64,000 bases of DNA from Aspidapion aeneum (lineage: Eukaryota > Arthropoda > Insecta > Coleoptera > Brentidae): contig OY755046.1 in NCBI GenBank assembly GCA_963576565.1, forward strand, positions 70,275,719-70,339,718, written 5' to 3'. The first letter of the stretch is position 1. Each line of letters begins with the position of its first letter. This document shows positions 1-13,530 of the stretch, piece after piece. The translations under genes were made by a program, and so were the position numbers. The notes under the pieces are model-generated. The model made no database searches. It saw only the letters and a list, made by a program, of their open reading frames with translations, and had not been told where the DNA came from.

Positions 1-131
1 TTTACATATTTTCGACACATTTCAGAAAAAAACCTACAAAAAATAGCTTAATATTCGACATCATGAGGCTTCGCCCCCCCCCCAGAGACCTCGGGCCCCC
101 CCCCAAGACATATTCCTGGGTGCGGCACTGC
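1..131. mobile_element. Family H MITE fragment, G/C-tract type
   Basis: The fragment carries runs of C, the words CATGAGGC and CTCGGG, and ends GGTGCGGCACTG. These match the other family H copies (for example 42504-42673 and 52902-53041). Its left end is cut by the window edge or lost. Confidence 0.6.
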
Positions 132-155
132 TTAATATAGTTTCTAGACACTTAC

Positions 156-300
156 CAAAAGTGCAATGTTAGGCAAAATCAGCAGATCGTCTTCTTTGCG
201 TCCTTCAGATAATTCCGGAACCCACACTAGTGGATGACTAGGGTTCGCCATTAAGGTACCATTGTTGTTGAAGGTGACATTTTCGTGTGTCATCAATTCT
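156..300 (-). CDS. Class B scavenger receptor, coding exon 4 (ectodomain)
   Basis: This exon encodes 48 full codons after one base that completes an Arg codon split with exon 3. The polypyrimidine tract and CAG acceptor precede position 300 on the minus strand, and the donor GTAAGTG follows at 155. The peptide contains HENVTFNNNGTL, with two N-glycosylation sequons (NVT and NGT), then HPLVWVPELSEG and DDLLILPNIALL. This is the segment that follows the GPYVYRE motif in CD36/SCARB proteins, where the ectodomain barrel begins. There are no stops or frameshifts. It ends in phase 0, so the next exon is to the left of the window. It is too short and too isolated to show as a long open frame. Identity as CD36 family is secure; subfamily is not. 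Confidence 0.9.
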
Positions 301-354
301 CTGAAAAAAAACCAAAATTAAGAATTTAGCAATTCTGATTCTGAACAAAATCAA

Positions 355-556
355 TGGTAAATGTAAAGCCAACAGATAGAAAAAGGAATGAATGGATAAG
401 ATATAAAACAAAAGTAAGGGATCAAATGAGATGGGCGGATGATTTAAAGAAACATGCGGGAATTAGATTGATTGGCGTCAGATCAAGAAGAGTGGAAAAT
501 ATTAGAAGAGGCCTATTTCCAAAGATGAATTGAAGAAAGCTAAATAGATAGATGGT
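355..556 (+). pseudogene. LINE-A (RTE-like) 3' fragment
   Basis: The sequence matches the C-terminal end of the LINE-A reverse-transcriptase frame seen at 3890-4030 and 61189-61515 (AACAGATAGAAAAAGGAATG, then GATGATTTAAAGAAACATGC). It ends in the same AAATAGATAGATGG tail. An internal piece present in the 61-kb copy is missing here. Confidence 0.75.
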
Positions 557-599
557 AGTTTTTATAAGGCCTAAGAAATGAAGACACTATAGATTTACT

Positions 600-1600
600 A
601 CAGGTCTTGATTTTTTTTTTAAATTTCTTAATATTATTGGTAAAACAATTTTATGCAGATCGATTTGTTTGTTGCCCGTGGATTTTTTTAAAGAATCAAG
701 TTCAAGAATTAGGTTCAAGATCTCTATTCAAATTCTAAGAAAATTTGACACTTAACATTTCTGCTGAAATAATTTTATGAGATTGCTTTTTGTCCGTGAA
801 AAAATTTTTTTTTCGAAGTTCAAGAATCAAATTTAATATCTTTACTTAAAATGTAAGAAAATTTGACACCATAAATCTTACAGATCTTGATTTTTTTTTA
901 AATGATTTTTTAACATTATTGCCAAAATAATTTTATTTAAATCCCTTTTTTTTGCCCGTGAAATTTTTGTTCTGAATTTCAAGAATTAAATTCAATATCA
1001 GTCTTTAAATTGTTAGAAAATTTGTCACCATAAATCTTACAAATCTTGATTTTTTTAAATGATTTTTTAACATTATTGCCAAAATAATTTTATTTAAATC
1101 GCTTTTTTTGCCCGTGAAATTTTTGTTTTGAATTTCAAGAATTAAATTCAATATCAGTCTTTAAATTGTAAGCAAATTTGTCACCATAAATCTTACAAAT
1201 CTTGATTTTTTTAAATGATTTCTTTATCTATCTATCTATCTAGCCTTCTTCGATCCATCTTTGGACATAGGCCATTCTTCTCTACCTCCTGCATGTCTCT
1301 TCTCTGCCTCTACTTGTTCTATTTTCTCTTTATTTATTTTTTAATATCATTGCCAAAACAATTTTATTCACATCGCTGTTTTGCCCGTGAAAAAAAATTC
1401 AATCAAGATCAAGAATTAAGTTCAAGATTTTTATTTAAATGTTGAGAAAATTTGACACTATATATCTTACAGGTTTTATTTTTTTAAATGATTTCCTAAC
1501 ATTATTGCCGAAATAATTTTAATGAACTCGCTTTTTTGCCCGTGAAAAAATAATTTTTTTGAAGTTCAACTATCAAGTTCAAGATCTTTCTTTAAACGCT
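600..1600. repeat. Tandem repeat, about 157-bp unit, roughly six copies
   Basis: The word TCTTGATTTTTTT recurs at about 605, 885, 1044 and 1200, and the phrases ATTATTGCCAAAATAATTTT and TTGCCCGTG recur with it. Spacing is 156-159 bp in the best-preserved units, and the two left units are more diverged. A LINE-A tail is inserted in one unit at 1222-1315. The array lies in intron 3 of the scavenger receptor gene. Confidence 0.85.
1222..1315 (-). pseudogene. LINE-A (RTE-like) 3'-end fragment inserted in tandem array
   Basis: On the minus strand this reads into the family's final coding words (ATGGATCGAAGAAGGCTAG) followed by a (GATA)n tail. It is a very short, 5'-truncated insertion interrupting one unit of the 157-bp array. 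Confidence 0.7.
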
Positions 1601-1829
1601 GTTAAATATTTTTATTAGCACTGCTAAACGAGTTCAGTAGTTCTTGCTACACAGAGTACTACCCGCGTGCTACTGGTCATAGTACAAGAACAAATAAACC
1701 AAGTATGGACCTACTATCTTCGCATTAGAGAATTATTGAAAAATTCCAAAATACTGCTAGCGGTAATAAGGCAACAACTTAGTTTAAATACTACTAGACC
1801 CTAACACTGCTGGGACAAATAAGTTTATA

Positions 1830-2057
1830 GACACTTATTGGAATAAATCCTGACGTTATTTTAAAATCGACCATATTGTGACAGATTTACATATAAAAAG
1901 CAGCTGCTTTCTTTCAAAATTCGGCCTTTGTGTATTTAAGAACCAGATTTATTAGTGTCTGTTTTTATTAAATGAGAGCTAGCGACTTTATTTTTAAATT
2001 TGACTTTGGTATGTCAATTTTCAGAGGTGAGCTGTCAATTGTCTTTATAAATCTGTC
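1830..2057. mobile_element. Family M1 MITE, copy a (right end lost)
   Basis: It starts CACTTATTGGAATAAATCC and contains TGACAGATTTACATATAAAA. It matches copy d at 37973-38220 in opposite orientation over most of its length. The right terminal repeat is cut off where LINE-D begins at 2058. Confidence 0.75.
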
Positions 2058-3074
2058 ACCTTGGAGGCTCGAGAAGAGGTACAAAATCCACATCCTAGAC
2101 AGGGAAGCGTGGCAGAGAGACGAAATGATGTTTGAGGAGAGCGCTTTAGTTTGCTACACTGATGGATCCAAACTATCAAAGAGGCAAACCACAGGAGCGG
2201 GAGTATACGTGGAAAAACGAGAAGTTCAGAAGAGCTACTCGCTCGGTGAGCAGGCTACTGTTTTTCAAGAAGAGGTTCGGAACAGCGAAAAGGAGCTTAT
2301 ATATATATGCTCTGACAGTCAAGCCACCCTGAAGGCGCTAAACGCACCCAAGATTGCTGACGGTTGGTGGAAGAATGCGCAGAGGCGCTGGAGACCCTAA
2401 GCGATGGCAAACGGGTGACGCTGGTTTGGGTTCCGGGACATACGGGGGTACCAGGCAACGAGAAGGCGGACGAAATCGCACGACTCGAGGCAGGAACCGC
2501 CTATGTAGGACCGGAGCCACTTTGGGGCGTCACAAAAAGACAAGTGCAAAGCGGACTCAACAAATGGGCCCAGGACGCGCTATTAAACTCCTGGGAAACA
2601 GGACCGGGTTGCAGACAGACCAGAGAATTCGTAGACCGTCCAAAAGCGACCAGAATTAGATGGATGCTGGAACGGAGACCAAAAGACCTCGGACTGCTAA
2701 TAGGTACTCTACCGGACATAACCGGTTGAGGAGGCACATGACACGTATAGGAGTCGAGAATGACCCTACCTGCCCAGCCTGTGGACAGGAAGAAGAGACA
2801 TGAAGACACCTCGTGGCAGAATGCGAGGCCTACGCAAGGATGAGACAACAGGCACTCGGAGCGCCAACTCTGAGCGAAAAAGAACTGCACATGCTCAAAT
2901 GAGCAGACTTACTGGACTTTGTAAAGAGAACAGGAAGGCCCAATGAGTTACCCGACCATCAAAGGGAAGTGCAGAGAGTGGGTTAAGGGACAGACTTGGG
3001 GCATGGCAAAAAGGGCCTACTCTGGCCTACTTGTCAGACCTGCGGGTCAACCCCCCCACTACTACTACTATCTC
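2058..3074 (+). pseudogene. LINE-D 3' part: RNase H and CCHC knuckle, decayed
   Basis: This is a 5'-truncated copy of a non-LTR retrotransposon of the RNase H-bearing group (I/R1/LOA-like; exact clade not settled). RNase H motifs are visible: CYTDGSK, CSDSQATLKAL and VWVPGHTGVPGNEKAD, the usual acidic and His positions. A C-terminal CPACGQEEET...HLVAEC knuckle follows. Compared with the other copies it has a 36-base deletion near 2266, a lost base near 2365 that shifts the frame, and TGA stops in the knuckle region. The 3' UTR ends in CCCCCCCACTACTACTACTA, the (ACT)n tail shared with the copies at 29.5 and 35.4 kb. Its 5' junction lies inside MITE M1 copy a. Confidence 0.85.
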
Positions 3075-3589
3075 CTCACACCATACGGACCATCCCATAA
3101 GCTTACAATGAAGAAAAAAAGCAGAATCTAATAGTACCTTAACAAAGTTTGTGTATTGAGATGGTTCTATGGCTTTTACCTGATTGAAAAATCTTATTTT
3201 CCAGAATGTTCTCAAATTAAATAACGCAGTCTTATATAGACGTTGAGTAACTATAGCAAATCATACACCTAATTCAGATTGATTAACAAAAAGAATAGAA
3301 AGAAATTAATTTTTGATCAAATACTGTTATTAGTTCAAGCACAAAATTAATTAGAATCAGATATGAAATTTTATTTTAAAAAAAATAGTTATAATAATGT
3401 AATATATTTTTTGAATATAACATTCCATTTTTATTCCTGTCAGCTTTTCCTCCGGTTCAGTTTTTTTTTCGTGGCTGTTTATTGACCTATTATTATGTTT
3501 CTATTGTTGGTTTTACTAGTTTTTGGTGTTGTTTTTGAATGTTTGGTTCTTTTTGTTATAAGCGAATTTTTTCTCTTCCACTATATATT
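3075..3589. other. AT-rich intronic DNA, nothing recognised
   Basis: No frame, inverted repeat or match to another family in this window was seen. It holds simple T- and A-rich DNA only. Confidence 0.5.
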
Positions 3590-4029
3590 GCGTTTATAGA
3601 CTTTGAAAAAGCTTTCGATAGCATTGATCACTGGGCAGTAAAAGCATCTTAAATTAATAGCCAAATAGATCACAGATATACATACTTAATAGCGAATATA
3701 TATAGCGAAGCAACAACATCAATCTAAAACCACGAAGGAACCAAGCCAATCCGCATAATAAGAGGTGTTAGGTTAGACAGGGTGACACAATATCCCCTAA
3801 AATATTTAATCAGGCCACAGAAGATGTTTTTAAAAACTTAGATTCAGGTACCTACCTATGGATCCCAGACCTGGACACTTACAATATTAAACATGGATAA
3901 GGTAACAAGAGCCCAAAGATTAATGGAAAGACAAATGTTACATGTAAAGCTAACAGATAGAAAAAGAAATGATTGGATAAGAAATAAAACAAAAGTAAGG
4001 GATGTCAGAGGAGAAAGAGCAAAATTAAA
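3590..4029 (+). pseudogene. LINE-A (RTE-like) reverse-transcriptase relic with internal deletion
   Basis: The translation starts with FIDFEKAFDSIDHW (reverse-transcriptase motif A region), continues through a QGDTISPKIFNQATEDVF-like stretch, then jumps near 3846 to TYLWIPDLDT and the C-terminal TRAQRLMERQMLHVKLTDRK. The catalytic FADD/YADD region is missing because of this deletion. There are several stops. The 3' end abuts MITE M1 copy b. Confidence 0.85.
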
Positions 4030-4239
4030 TCCAGGCAGTTATAGTGCCGGGCACTATTCTGACAGTTTTCCATTGAAAACTGACAGTTGATTTTCCATTA
4101 ATAATGGCGGTACTATTAATTCCGGTTCTTATAATACACAAAGGCCTAATTTTAAAAGAAGACAGCTGTTATTATAATGCGAAACTGTCAGAATAGTGCT
4201 CGGCACAATTAGTGCCTGGCTTTATTGCAATATGTCCCT
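4030..4239. mobile_element. Family M1 MITE, copy b
   Basis: The inverted ends share GTGCCGGGCACTATTCTGACAG on the left with its reverse complement on the right. The right end carries the family terminus AGGGACATATTGCAATAAAG (reverse strand). The left outer terminus is missing where it meets LINE-A. There is no coding capacity. Confidence 0.75.
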
Positions 4240-4649
4240 AATATCACTATAGTTCGCTCGTGTGTAAATAATGCAAATTTTTTTAATGCTTTCAAAAAAA
4301 AGTTTCGAATAATTCAGAACTCAGAAAACTTTTTAACTTGTTAACACGTTTAAATCCGATAATATTCAAGAATTTCAAATTACAAAAACACACACACACT
4401 TTGGCAATATCAAAACCAAAACGGTATAATTTTGTCAGTGCTAAAATTAAGTAAGAATAAATATTTTAAGACTTTTACTACTACTACTATTTCTTTGGTA
4501 AAGACTATATGGTTGTCCTAGATTGTCCGAAACCAATCAACTCCACTATCTTGCATTTTTACCACATTTTATTCAAAACAAGATTTTTTTTTATTTTATC
4601 GATGTGATTTTAATTCCGTTTCTTGATTTTATAAACTTAAATGATTTAT
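4240..4649. other. AT-rich intronic DNA, nothing recognised
   Basis: It contains a short CA run near 4390 and otherwise no feature I can name. Confidence 0.5.
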
Positions 4650-6375
4650 TAATAAAAAAACACCCAACTGCTAAATTTACTAGTAACTACTAGTCGCAAT
4701 TGGGTACAAAATTACAATAACTTGATTCATAAAAATACAAAACTCTATAATTTCGTAAGTGCGCTTTGAGCATCCAAACTAAAAGTTTTTTTTTTTTACG
4801 GGTATGCGCACTCGCAAGGAGATCCCTATTACGCTCGAGAAGCGGCAAGTGCGCGGAAATCTTGGTGTGTGTTGGTTTTGAAACGGTTCAGGTTGTAACA
4901 TGCAGGGAAAACTGTCGCAGGGAGTTTATTCCACAGCAATGCTGTTCTCCAGAGATATGAATTCTGATATAATGAGGTTCTTGGTGCCTCTATTTTGACA
5001 ATAAATTGATGGTTACCGTCTGTTTGACGTGTTCGCCTAGTAGGTGCTACTCCCGGGGGGATCATACGTGCCAACTCTTCAGAGCATTTTCCGTGATAAT
5101 ACCTGTAGAAGAGAGATAGATCGCCCACAGTTCTTCGATGTTCGAGACTATCCAAGCTACGGGTAAGTGCGGGGTCATTGATCAGCTTGATAGCTCGTGT
5201 TTGCACGGTGTTCAAAAGCATTAAGGTATGTTTGGGTGCCGCACTCCATATATGTGAGCAGTACTCCATATTTAGTCGAATCTGGGCTTTGTAGAGTGTC
5301 AGCAGTTGGCTTAGTGTATATAGATGTCTTGTACGAAATAGCACCCCAAGCTTTTGGGACGCTCTTTTAGCTATATCTGCCACGTGACTGTGCCAAGACA
5401 TGTTGGTCTCTGCAGTGACTCCTAAGATGTTCAACTCGCTCTGCAATGCGACAGCACTTCCAGATAGCATGATGTTTGGCTCACCGGTGCTGGTCTTTTT
5501 TGAAAACAGGGCTGCTTGGGTTTTCTGCGCGTTGAACTGTACAAGGTTTTTGTTGCCCCAGTCCTCTATTATCTCCAAGTCGTTATTTATCTGTGATATT
5601 TCAGTTAGTCTAAGGTAATGGAATTCACGTGCGGAGAGACATGTGGGTGGTATGACTGAGGAGACTACATTGCCATCATCTGCAAAGCAATAAAGTGGAT
5701 TTACTGTTTTATCTATGAGGTCATTTATGTAAATCAGAAAAAGTGTTGGCGAAAGGATTGCTCCCTGTGGCACACCAGCATTTATTTGGTAAGAGTTGGA
5801 GTTCCGGTCATCCAGTGCAACATAAATGGATCTATCCTTAAGGTAACTTTCAAACCAAGTGCAAAGTCTCGGCGACAATTCCGTTGCTTTGAGCTTGTTG
5901 AGCAGATTTTCGTGTCAGACTTTATCGAATGCTTTAGATATATCTAAGACAATTGTTCTTGTTTCACCTCGCAACTCAATCGCTTTTTGCCATAAGTGAG
6001 TGACGTATGTAAGTAAATCGCCAGTTGACCTATATTTTCGAAATCCGTATTGCTTGTCGTTGATAATTTTGTACTTTTCCAAGTACTTGGTTAGGTGATT
6101 GTTCACAACTCTTTCCATTACTTTTGATATCACCGGAAGTAGAGCAATTGGTCTATAGTTTAACGGATCTGTCTTTTTTTCTTTCTTTGGAATGGGTTGT
6201 ACTGCGGCAGACTTCCATGATGATGGATATACTCCTTGCCTATAAGACAAATAGTTTGGACAGTTTACCTTAAAAGTTAAAGCATGTCGTATTATTATAG
6301 GTATACCTATCAATTTTGTACTCAACTGCGGCTAGTAGTTATAAGTAAATTTAGCAGTTGGGTGTTTTTTTATTA
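4650..6375. mobile_element. Inverted-repeat element (CACCCAACTGC ends) carrying a LINE
   Basis: The left arm at about 4650-4717 begins AATAAAAAAACACCCAACTG and is matched in inverse by the right arm at about 6308-6375. The match runs roughly 60 bases, continuing through CTAAATTTAC, AACTACTAG and GTACAAAATT. Almost everything between the arms is LINE-E. The simplest reading is a MITE or foldback element into which a LINE inserted. No convincing target duplication was found. Confidence 0.7.
4787..6305 (-). pseudogene. LINE-E reverse transcriptase, nearly open, one nonsense codon
   Basis: This is a 5'-truncated non-LTR retrotransposon read on the minus strand. From 6305 down, the frame shows PSSWKSAAVQPIPKK, YRPIALLPVISKVMERVV, YGFRKYRSTGDLLTYV and VLDISKAFDKV. 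After one in-frame TGA at 5915-5917 it continues for 349 codons through VPQGAILSPTLFLIYINDL, the catalytic YCFADDGNVV and a long C-terminal region to a stop near 4829. A poly-A tract (T run at 4788-4799) marks the 3' end. The layout resembles CR1/L2/Jockey-type elements; I cannot fix the clade. It is the best-preserved mobile coding region in the window but is still inactive as seen. Confidence 0.85.
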
Positions 6376-6974
6376 AAAAATTTTTTTATTAATAAAAGTA
6401 ATTTGTTTATAAGAAGTCATAACTAATTTTTTTCATCAAACATTATAAATTGACAAATGATCCCAATTAAAAAAAAGGGAAAATTATAAAAAAAACACTC
6501 ACCTATTTAAATATTTAAATAAAATAAATTATTTCTAATTAAACTAAAATTTAATTTTTTCTATTTACATATTTGTTCATTTTTATATACAGTTGCGGAC
6601 CACCTCTATTAAGCGGACACTCCCTTTAGGCGGACAAATTTGTTGAAACCAAGGTTTTGCCTATTCCTTTACGTGTAAAATTCACTCCTATAACCGGACA
6701 CTCTAATAACCGGACACTCTAATAACCGGACGCGGACAATTTTTTTTGGTTAAAAAATTCTGAAACCTCCCTTAAGCGGACGTGAACCTCTGACAACGGC
6801 ACGGAGTGCTGCATGACATGGGCATAAATATTATGTAGTATGTTTGCAACAACGCACTCTGCAGTCAGCGAATTACCTCTTTCCGTTTTAATGCGGAGTC
6901 TAAATACTTCTTTCGTATTGACAACATATTTTATTTCGCGGGACTGCTGTGTTTTATTTTTATTGTAATTGGTT

Positions 6975-7703
6975 TTAAAGAAATATCTCAACAAATTATA
7001 AATATAAATAATAATAAAATTAATACTACAGATAATATTAAATTTTTAGGACTTAACATAGACGAAAATTTAAAATTTCAAAACCATATTCATAATTTAA
7101 ATAAAAAATTAAGTTCGGGTTGTTATTGTGTAAAAATTATTACAAATGAATTAGGTAAATCAATAGGCAGAAATGTATACTTTTCTTTAATTGAATCAAA
7201 CTTACGATATGGCATTCCTTTCTGGGGTACATGTTCAATGTATTTATTTAGATCAGTGTTTATTCTTCAAAAAAGAGCAATTAGGTATTTATGCAATGTA
7301 AATTCTAGATATCACTGCAAAGACTTGTTTATCAAAAATAATATTTTGACTCTTCCTTGTTTATATATTCTTGAAACAATTTGTCTGATAAATAAACATC
7401 TAAATTACTTTGAAATAAACCAAAATACTTATTCAACGAGACAAGTTAATAATCTTACATTACCTATACCACATTCATTTTTATTTAAAAAATCCATAAT
7501 TTATAACGGTATAAAATTGTATAATAATCTGCCAAACAATATAAAACTTAATAATAACTATAACATATTTAGAAATAAGTGCAAGGATTTTCTTATCACT
7601 AAAGCTTTTTATTCAATTAACGAATTTCTTGATCAGAGTTACAATTAAGGAATTATTTTAAACTTAAAATTCTTAATTATTATAAAAAAAAACAAGTAAA
7701 TTA

Positions 7704-7771
<68 letters not shown>

Positions 7772-7935
7772 ATCAAACAACATAATTAAACCACTTATTG
7801 GATGGATTTATATATTTTATATTTTTTAAATGATTTTTTCTAATATTATTATTAGTTATGTATTTGCTTTGTCTACAAAGTTTTATACTTTATATAAGAC
7901 AATAAAGCTTGATTTGATTTGATTTGATTTGGTAA
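6975..7935 (+). pseudogene. LINE-F copy 1, 3' part, inserted in the pogo element
   Basis: The coding remnant reads KFLGLNIDENLKFQNH, then after stops and shifts RAIRYLCNVNSRYHCKDLF, and ends LPNNIKLNNNYNIFRNKCKD before a stop at 7646-7648. This matches the arrangement of LINE-F copy 2 near 56 kb (reverse-transcriptase C-terminal region only). The 3' UTR contains an (AT)n run and ends AATAAAGCTTGATTTGATTT, a pentanucleotide tail. Confidence 0.75.
7706..7767. repeat. (AT)n microsatellite
   Basis: About 60 bases of alternating AT in the LINE-F 3' UTR. Confidence 0.95.
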
Positions 7936-8364
7936 AAATGGAAGTTGTTAACGTTTCGGTGAAGGAACATCTACCAGCACGAAAGATCGCTGAAAAATTT
8001 AATATCGGAAAAACTCAAGCAGCGGAAATTGTTAATAAATATATATTAAAATTTCACAGTTCTCTCTCTTAAGCGGACACTTCCAATAAGCGTACAAAAT
8101 CGACGAAACCGTAAGTGTCCGCTTATAGGAGGTTTCACTGTATCTACTTAAATTACAAGTCAGAAACTAGATTATGTCAGGGGTAAACAAATCAATGTAA
8201 CAAAAAACAAAACAATCATACGTTTCAAAGCAATATCGTTATTTAACTGGTATAAAACCGCACAAGAAAACGTAATTATTGTTGGTTTTGGACCTTCGAA
8301 TCATTTGAAACAAATAGGATTTTATCAAGAATAAAAAGCTAATATGGAGCAAATATATACAATA

Positions 8365-9040
8365 ATTAGAACAGATATACAGACTTAATAGCCAATATAT
8401 ATAGCGAAGCAACAACATCAATGAAAATCCACGAAGGAACCAAGCCAATCAGCATTAGAAGAGGTGTCAAACAGGGTGACACAATATCCCCTAAACTATT
8501 GACCCAGAAGATGTTTTTAAAAACTTAGATTTGAAATAAATAGGCATCAAAGTGAGCGGACAATACTTGAACCACCTAAGATATACTGATAATATCGCCT
8601 TAATAACAGATAAGAAAGAACAACAGATAAAAATGCTGAAAGAACTGGATACAGCAGCTAAAAATATAGGCTTGATTGTGAACTACACTAAAACTAAAAT
8701 CATAACAAACACAGATGAAGATATTACGATTAATATAAACCAAGAAAAAATAGAACGAGTAGAGAAATATATAATATACCTGGGACAAATTATTAAAATT
8801 AAAAAAAAAAGAAAACCAAACAGCTGAAATCAAGAGACGAGTAAGATTGGCCTGGGCAGCATTCGGTAAATTAAACTACATATTGAAAAATAAAAAATAT
8901 CCCAGTACCTCAAAACGAAAGTGTATAACCAATGTATCCTTCCTGTACTTACCTATGGATCCCAGACCTGGTCACTTACAAAATCAAACATGAATAAGGT
9001 AACAAAACCCCAAAAGTCAACGGAAAGACAAATGACAACA
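8365..9040 (+). pseudogene. LINE-A (RTE-like) reverse-transcriptase relic
   Basis: The translation runs through RGVKQGDTISPKL, then YLNHLRYTDNIALITDKK, where the usual Y-A/T-DD catalytic motif has become YTDN. It continues through NYTKTKIITN, AAFGKLNYIL and LPVLTYGSQTWSLTK. Several frameshifts and a deletion after SPKL break the frame. The order of motifs is that of RTE/BovB-like LINEs. The 3' end is lost. Confidence 0.85.
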
Positions 9041-9602
9041 CTAAACAAATCAAGTTACACATTTTCTTTTGAAATCAGATTTGATTGAAGACTTTACAGA
9101 TTTGAGAAGCCTATTATTTTTCAATGCTTGAAAAATCAGGACATTTGCTTTACTGAGAAGGGTGTTGTCATGACGCAGGACCTTTTGCTAAAATTCAGGA
9201 AAATCCTGAGAAATCGGGACAAGTTTGCAAGTAGAGGTGTTGAAAAAGAAAATATTCGTTACGAGTACTCGACAAATGACGGAGTAACGAATACCGATCT
9301 GAAAATTAAATGATTACTTTAGTTACTTTGATTACTTTGATTTCTTCGATTATTTTAGTATTTAGGAATCACTCGAAAGTCGGTAATCCAAAATCAGGGA
9401 GTAACTATGATAACTTAAGTAACTAACGCATTTAGATTGTATTTGTTACAATATTATAAATTATTTTAAGATATGTTTTTTAAATATGTAGTATCTACAA
9501 TCTACGTATTATACAGAATGTTTTTTTTTATTTTTGTTGTTTTAGTCCAAACTTTTTCTATATGTTTTGAATTATCGTCTAAGATTGTTATTTTTGTCTC
9601 TA

Positions 9603-11024
<1,422 letters not shown>

Positions 11025-11216
11025 TATTTACTTTTAGATTTTAAGTATGTATTTGTTTGTATGCAAGTCATTCGATTTTTTAAGCAAAGTTGTACACAGA
11101 ATAGTTCCTACGTAATTCCTACCTTTATTTTTTTAATTCTAGCTTTTATTTTGAAAATTTTAATTGAATATTTCCATAATATCAACAACAAAAATATACC
11201 TACAAGTAAATGATCT

Positions 11217-11760
11217 GTGCAAAGCGGACTCAACAAATGGGCCCAGGACGCGCTATGAAACTCCTGGGAAACAGGAACGGGTTGCAGACAGACCAGAGAA
11301 TTCGTAGACCGTCCAAAAGCGACCAGAATCAGATGGATGCTGGGACGGACACGAAAAGACCTCGGACTGCTGATAGGTACTCTAACCGGACATAACCGGT
11401 TGAGGAGGCACATGACACGTATAGGAGTCGAGAATGACCCTACTTGCCCAGCCTGTGGACAGGAAGAAGAGACATCAAGACACCTCGTGGCAGAATGCGA
11501 GGCCTACGCAAGGATGAGACAACAGGCACTCGGAGCGCCAACTCTGAGCGAGGAAGAACTGCACATGCTCAAATGGGCAGACTTACTGGACTTTGTAAAG
11601 AGAACAGGAAGGCCCAATGAGTTACCCGACCATCAAAGGGAAGTGCAGAGAGGGGGTTAAGGGACAGACTTGGGGCTTGGCAAAAAGGGCCTACTCTGCC
11701 CTACTTGTCAGACCTGCGGGTCAACGACAGTCCGAGAAGTTTGCTCTAATTGTATGATTG
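11217..11760 (+). pseudogene. LINE-D 3' fragment (CCHC region)
   Basis: The fragment starts in the coding region at VQSGLNKWAQD-like sequence, has a frame change near 11340, then is open through TCPACGQEEETSRHLVAEC (CX2CX8HX4C) to a stop at 11658. After GGGTCAAC it does not enter the (ACT)n tail of the other copies but continues GACAGTCCGAGAAG, so it may be a different subfamily. It is inserted in the hAT-type element at 9232-11879. Confidence 0.85.
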
Positions 11761-11887
11761 AATTAAATACAGTTACAGTAATCAAAGTAACGATAGTAAC
11801 GAATATATAAAATGATTCCTTAGTAGTCGAGTAACGATTAGTAACGAGTATTCAAAAGTAACGAAAATCAACACTTCTATTGGCAAC

Positions 11888-12258
11888 CCTAGTTGTTGTT
11901 TAGTCATTGTTTTAAATATCACCAAGACTATGATATCTTACAAAAAATCAAGTCACCATGATTTGAATATGATTTCAATAATTAAAAAAAATCGCAAAAA
12001 TATCGAATGCGGATATGTTTAGAAGAATTACGTCATCTAATTGAAACAGACAATTTTCGATTTTGGAGCTAATTTATGACCTTGGAGAAACTTTTTCGCA
12101 AAAATTTTAATATTTGAACATTTGATTATTTTTTTTGCCAATAGAAAATAACCATAATTTCTCCATTTATCATTGATATGCTAAATCTTAATTTAATTTT
12201 TTGTTTAATAGAAATTTTTGTATAATTGAAAACGTTTCGTATATGTTAATATGATATA
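11888..12258. other. AT-rich intronic DNA, nothing recognised
   Basis: No open frame, inverted repeat or match to other families in the window was seen. Confidence 0.5.
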
Positions 12259-13530
12259 CAGGGTGTCCCATAACTTAGGGGCCATAGTGCAGCAGGTGAT
12301 AATATAATATATTTAAAATTAAGTCACAAGCTTTTATAAAATGCACTAAAAATTAAAAAATAATTTTCTAACATTCTAATATTATCATAATAATAAAAGC
12401 GATGGCCGACTGATGGAAATTTTGACGATGTTAGCACGATAAGATATCCGTATCAATTAAATATCACTATTTACAAGAATCAATCTAGCAGAAAAATGCA
12501 GAGGTACCAAACCCACCCAACCCGACCCAAGATACCGCAGCATTTCTCTGACATAGGTATGGCAATGGCATAACATTGCGGCACATCAAACATATTTTTG
12601 ATCACCTGCTATGTTGAATATTCTTTAAGTGTTTAAATCACAAATTTAGATTAAATTATGCTTTGATTTGCGGCCATCGCTTTTATTATTATGAAAATAT
12701 TACAATGTTAGAAAATTATTTTTTAATTTTTAGTGCATTTTATAAAAGCTTGTGACTTAAAAAATATTTTTTACCAATTTATTTTCTACTTTTTAGTCTC
12801 AGCTATCTACTCTAACAAATGATATTTGTTCAATAACAGAACAGAAGAGTTTATTCTAGATTACAATAATAATAAGAGGAGGTTATTTCCGAGAAAAGAG
12901 TTTAAATAACATAGGGGAAGATTAAGAAGATTTTTATAGTTCGGGGTGTGGGGGGAAAAAGGGTTTTACAAAAAAAAAGAAAATCTGTCACAGCCAACTG
13001 AATAGTCAGCTAAGTGTGACTCAAAAATGTGTTATTCCTTTTTACAAGTGGAGGAGATACAGGCTGTCAAAATACCCTCCAAAAATAGATAAAAAAATAA
13101 TAATTTTTTTTTAAAACTTATTTTTGCTTACTTATTCTCTTAAAAAATATCAATAATATTTTATTATGTCCCGCTAGAGACTTTTGTTTTTATTAACAAA
13201 AAATATTTAAAAAACCATTGCGTTTAATATGGGATTTATAAAAGTTAAAAAAAAATGTTTTTTCAAAAAAAAAATTAACTACTAAATTTGTTCAAAATAA
13301 TTTTTATTTCAGTTTATTGCTCTTATTCTAGTACACGACTTTACCCAATTTCATATTTTCACTGCGCTTTTGTTAAAAATTATTAATAAAAAAGTTTAAA
13401 AAATGGCCAACTTTGATCCTCTGTATCTCGAAAAAGAAAGAGTTTTAACCCATGCATTATAGGAACTTTTTTATCAGATATGACCTCCTCTATCACCTGT
13501 TGGCCTATGGCTCCTAAGTTAAGGGACACC

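Larger units (their letters stand above)
6590..8140 (+). mobile_element. pogo/Tigger-like DNA transposon, internally deleted
   Basis: The left end is TA|CAGTTGCGGACCACCTC and the right end is GGAGGTTTCACTG|TA, giving a TA target duplication and CAGT/ACTG termini typical of pogo-group elements. Both ends carry repeats of AAGCGGACACT. Near the right end (7938-8050) the plus strand encodes a helix-turn-helix stretch, VSVKEHLPARKIAEKFNIGK followed by TQAAEIVNKY, resembling the CENP-B/pogo N-terminal DNA-binding domain. The rest of the transposase, including the DDE domain, is absent. LINE-F copy 1 sits in the middle. Confidence 0.8.

Noticed and set aside
6719..6994. 91-codon minus-strand frame in the pogo element as a transposase piece
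   Set aside because: It has no recognisable domain, and the DNA-binding helix-turn-helix of this element lies on the plus strand near the other end.
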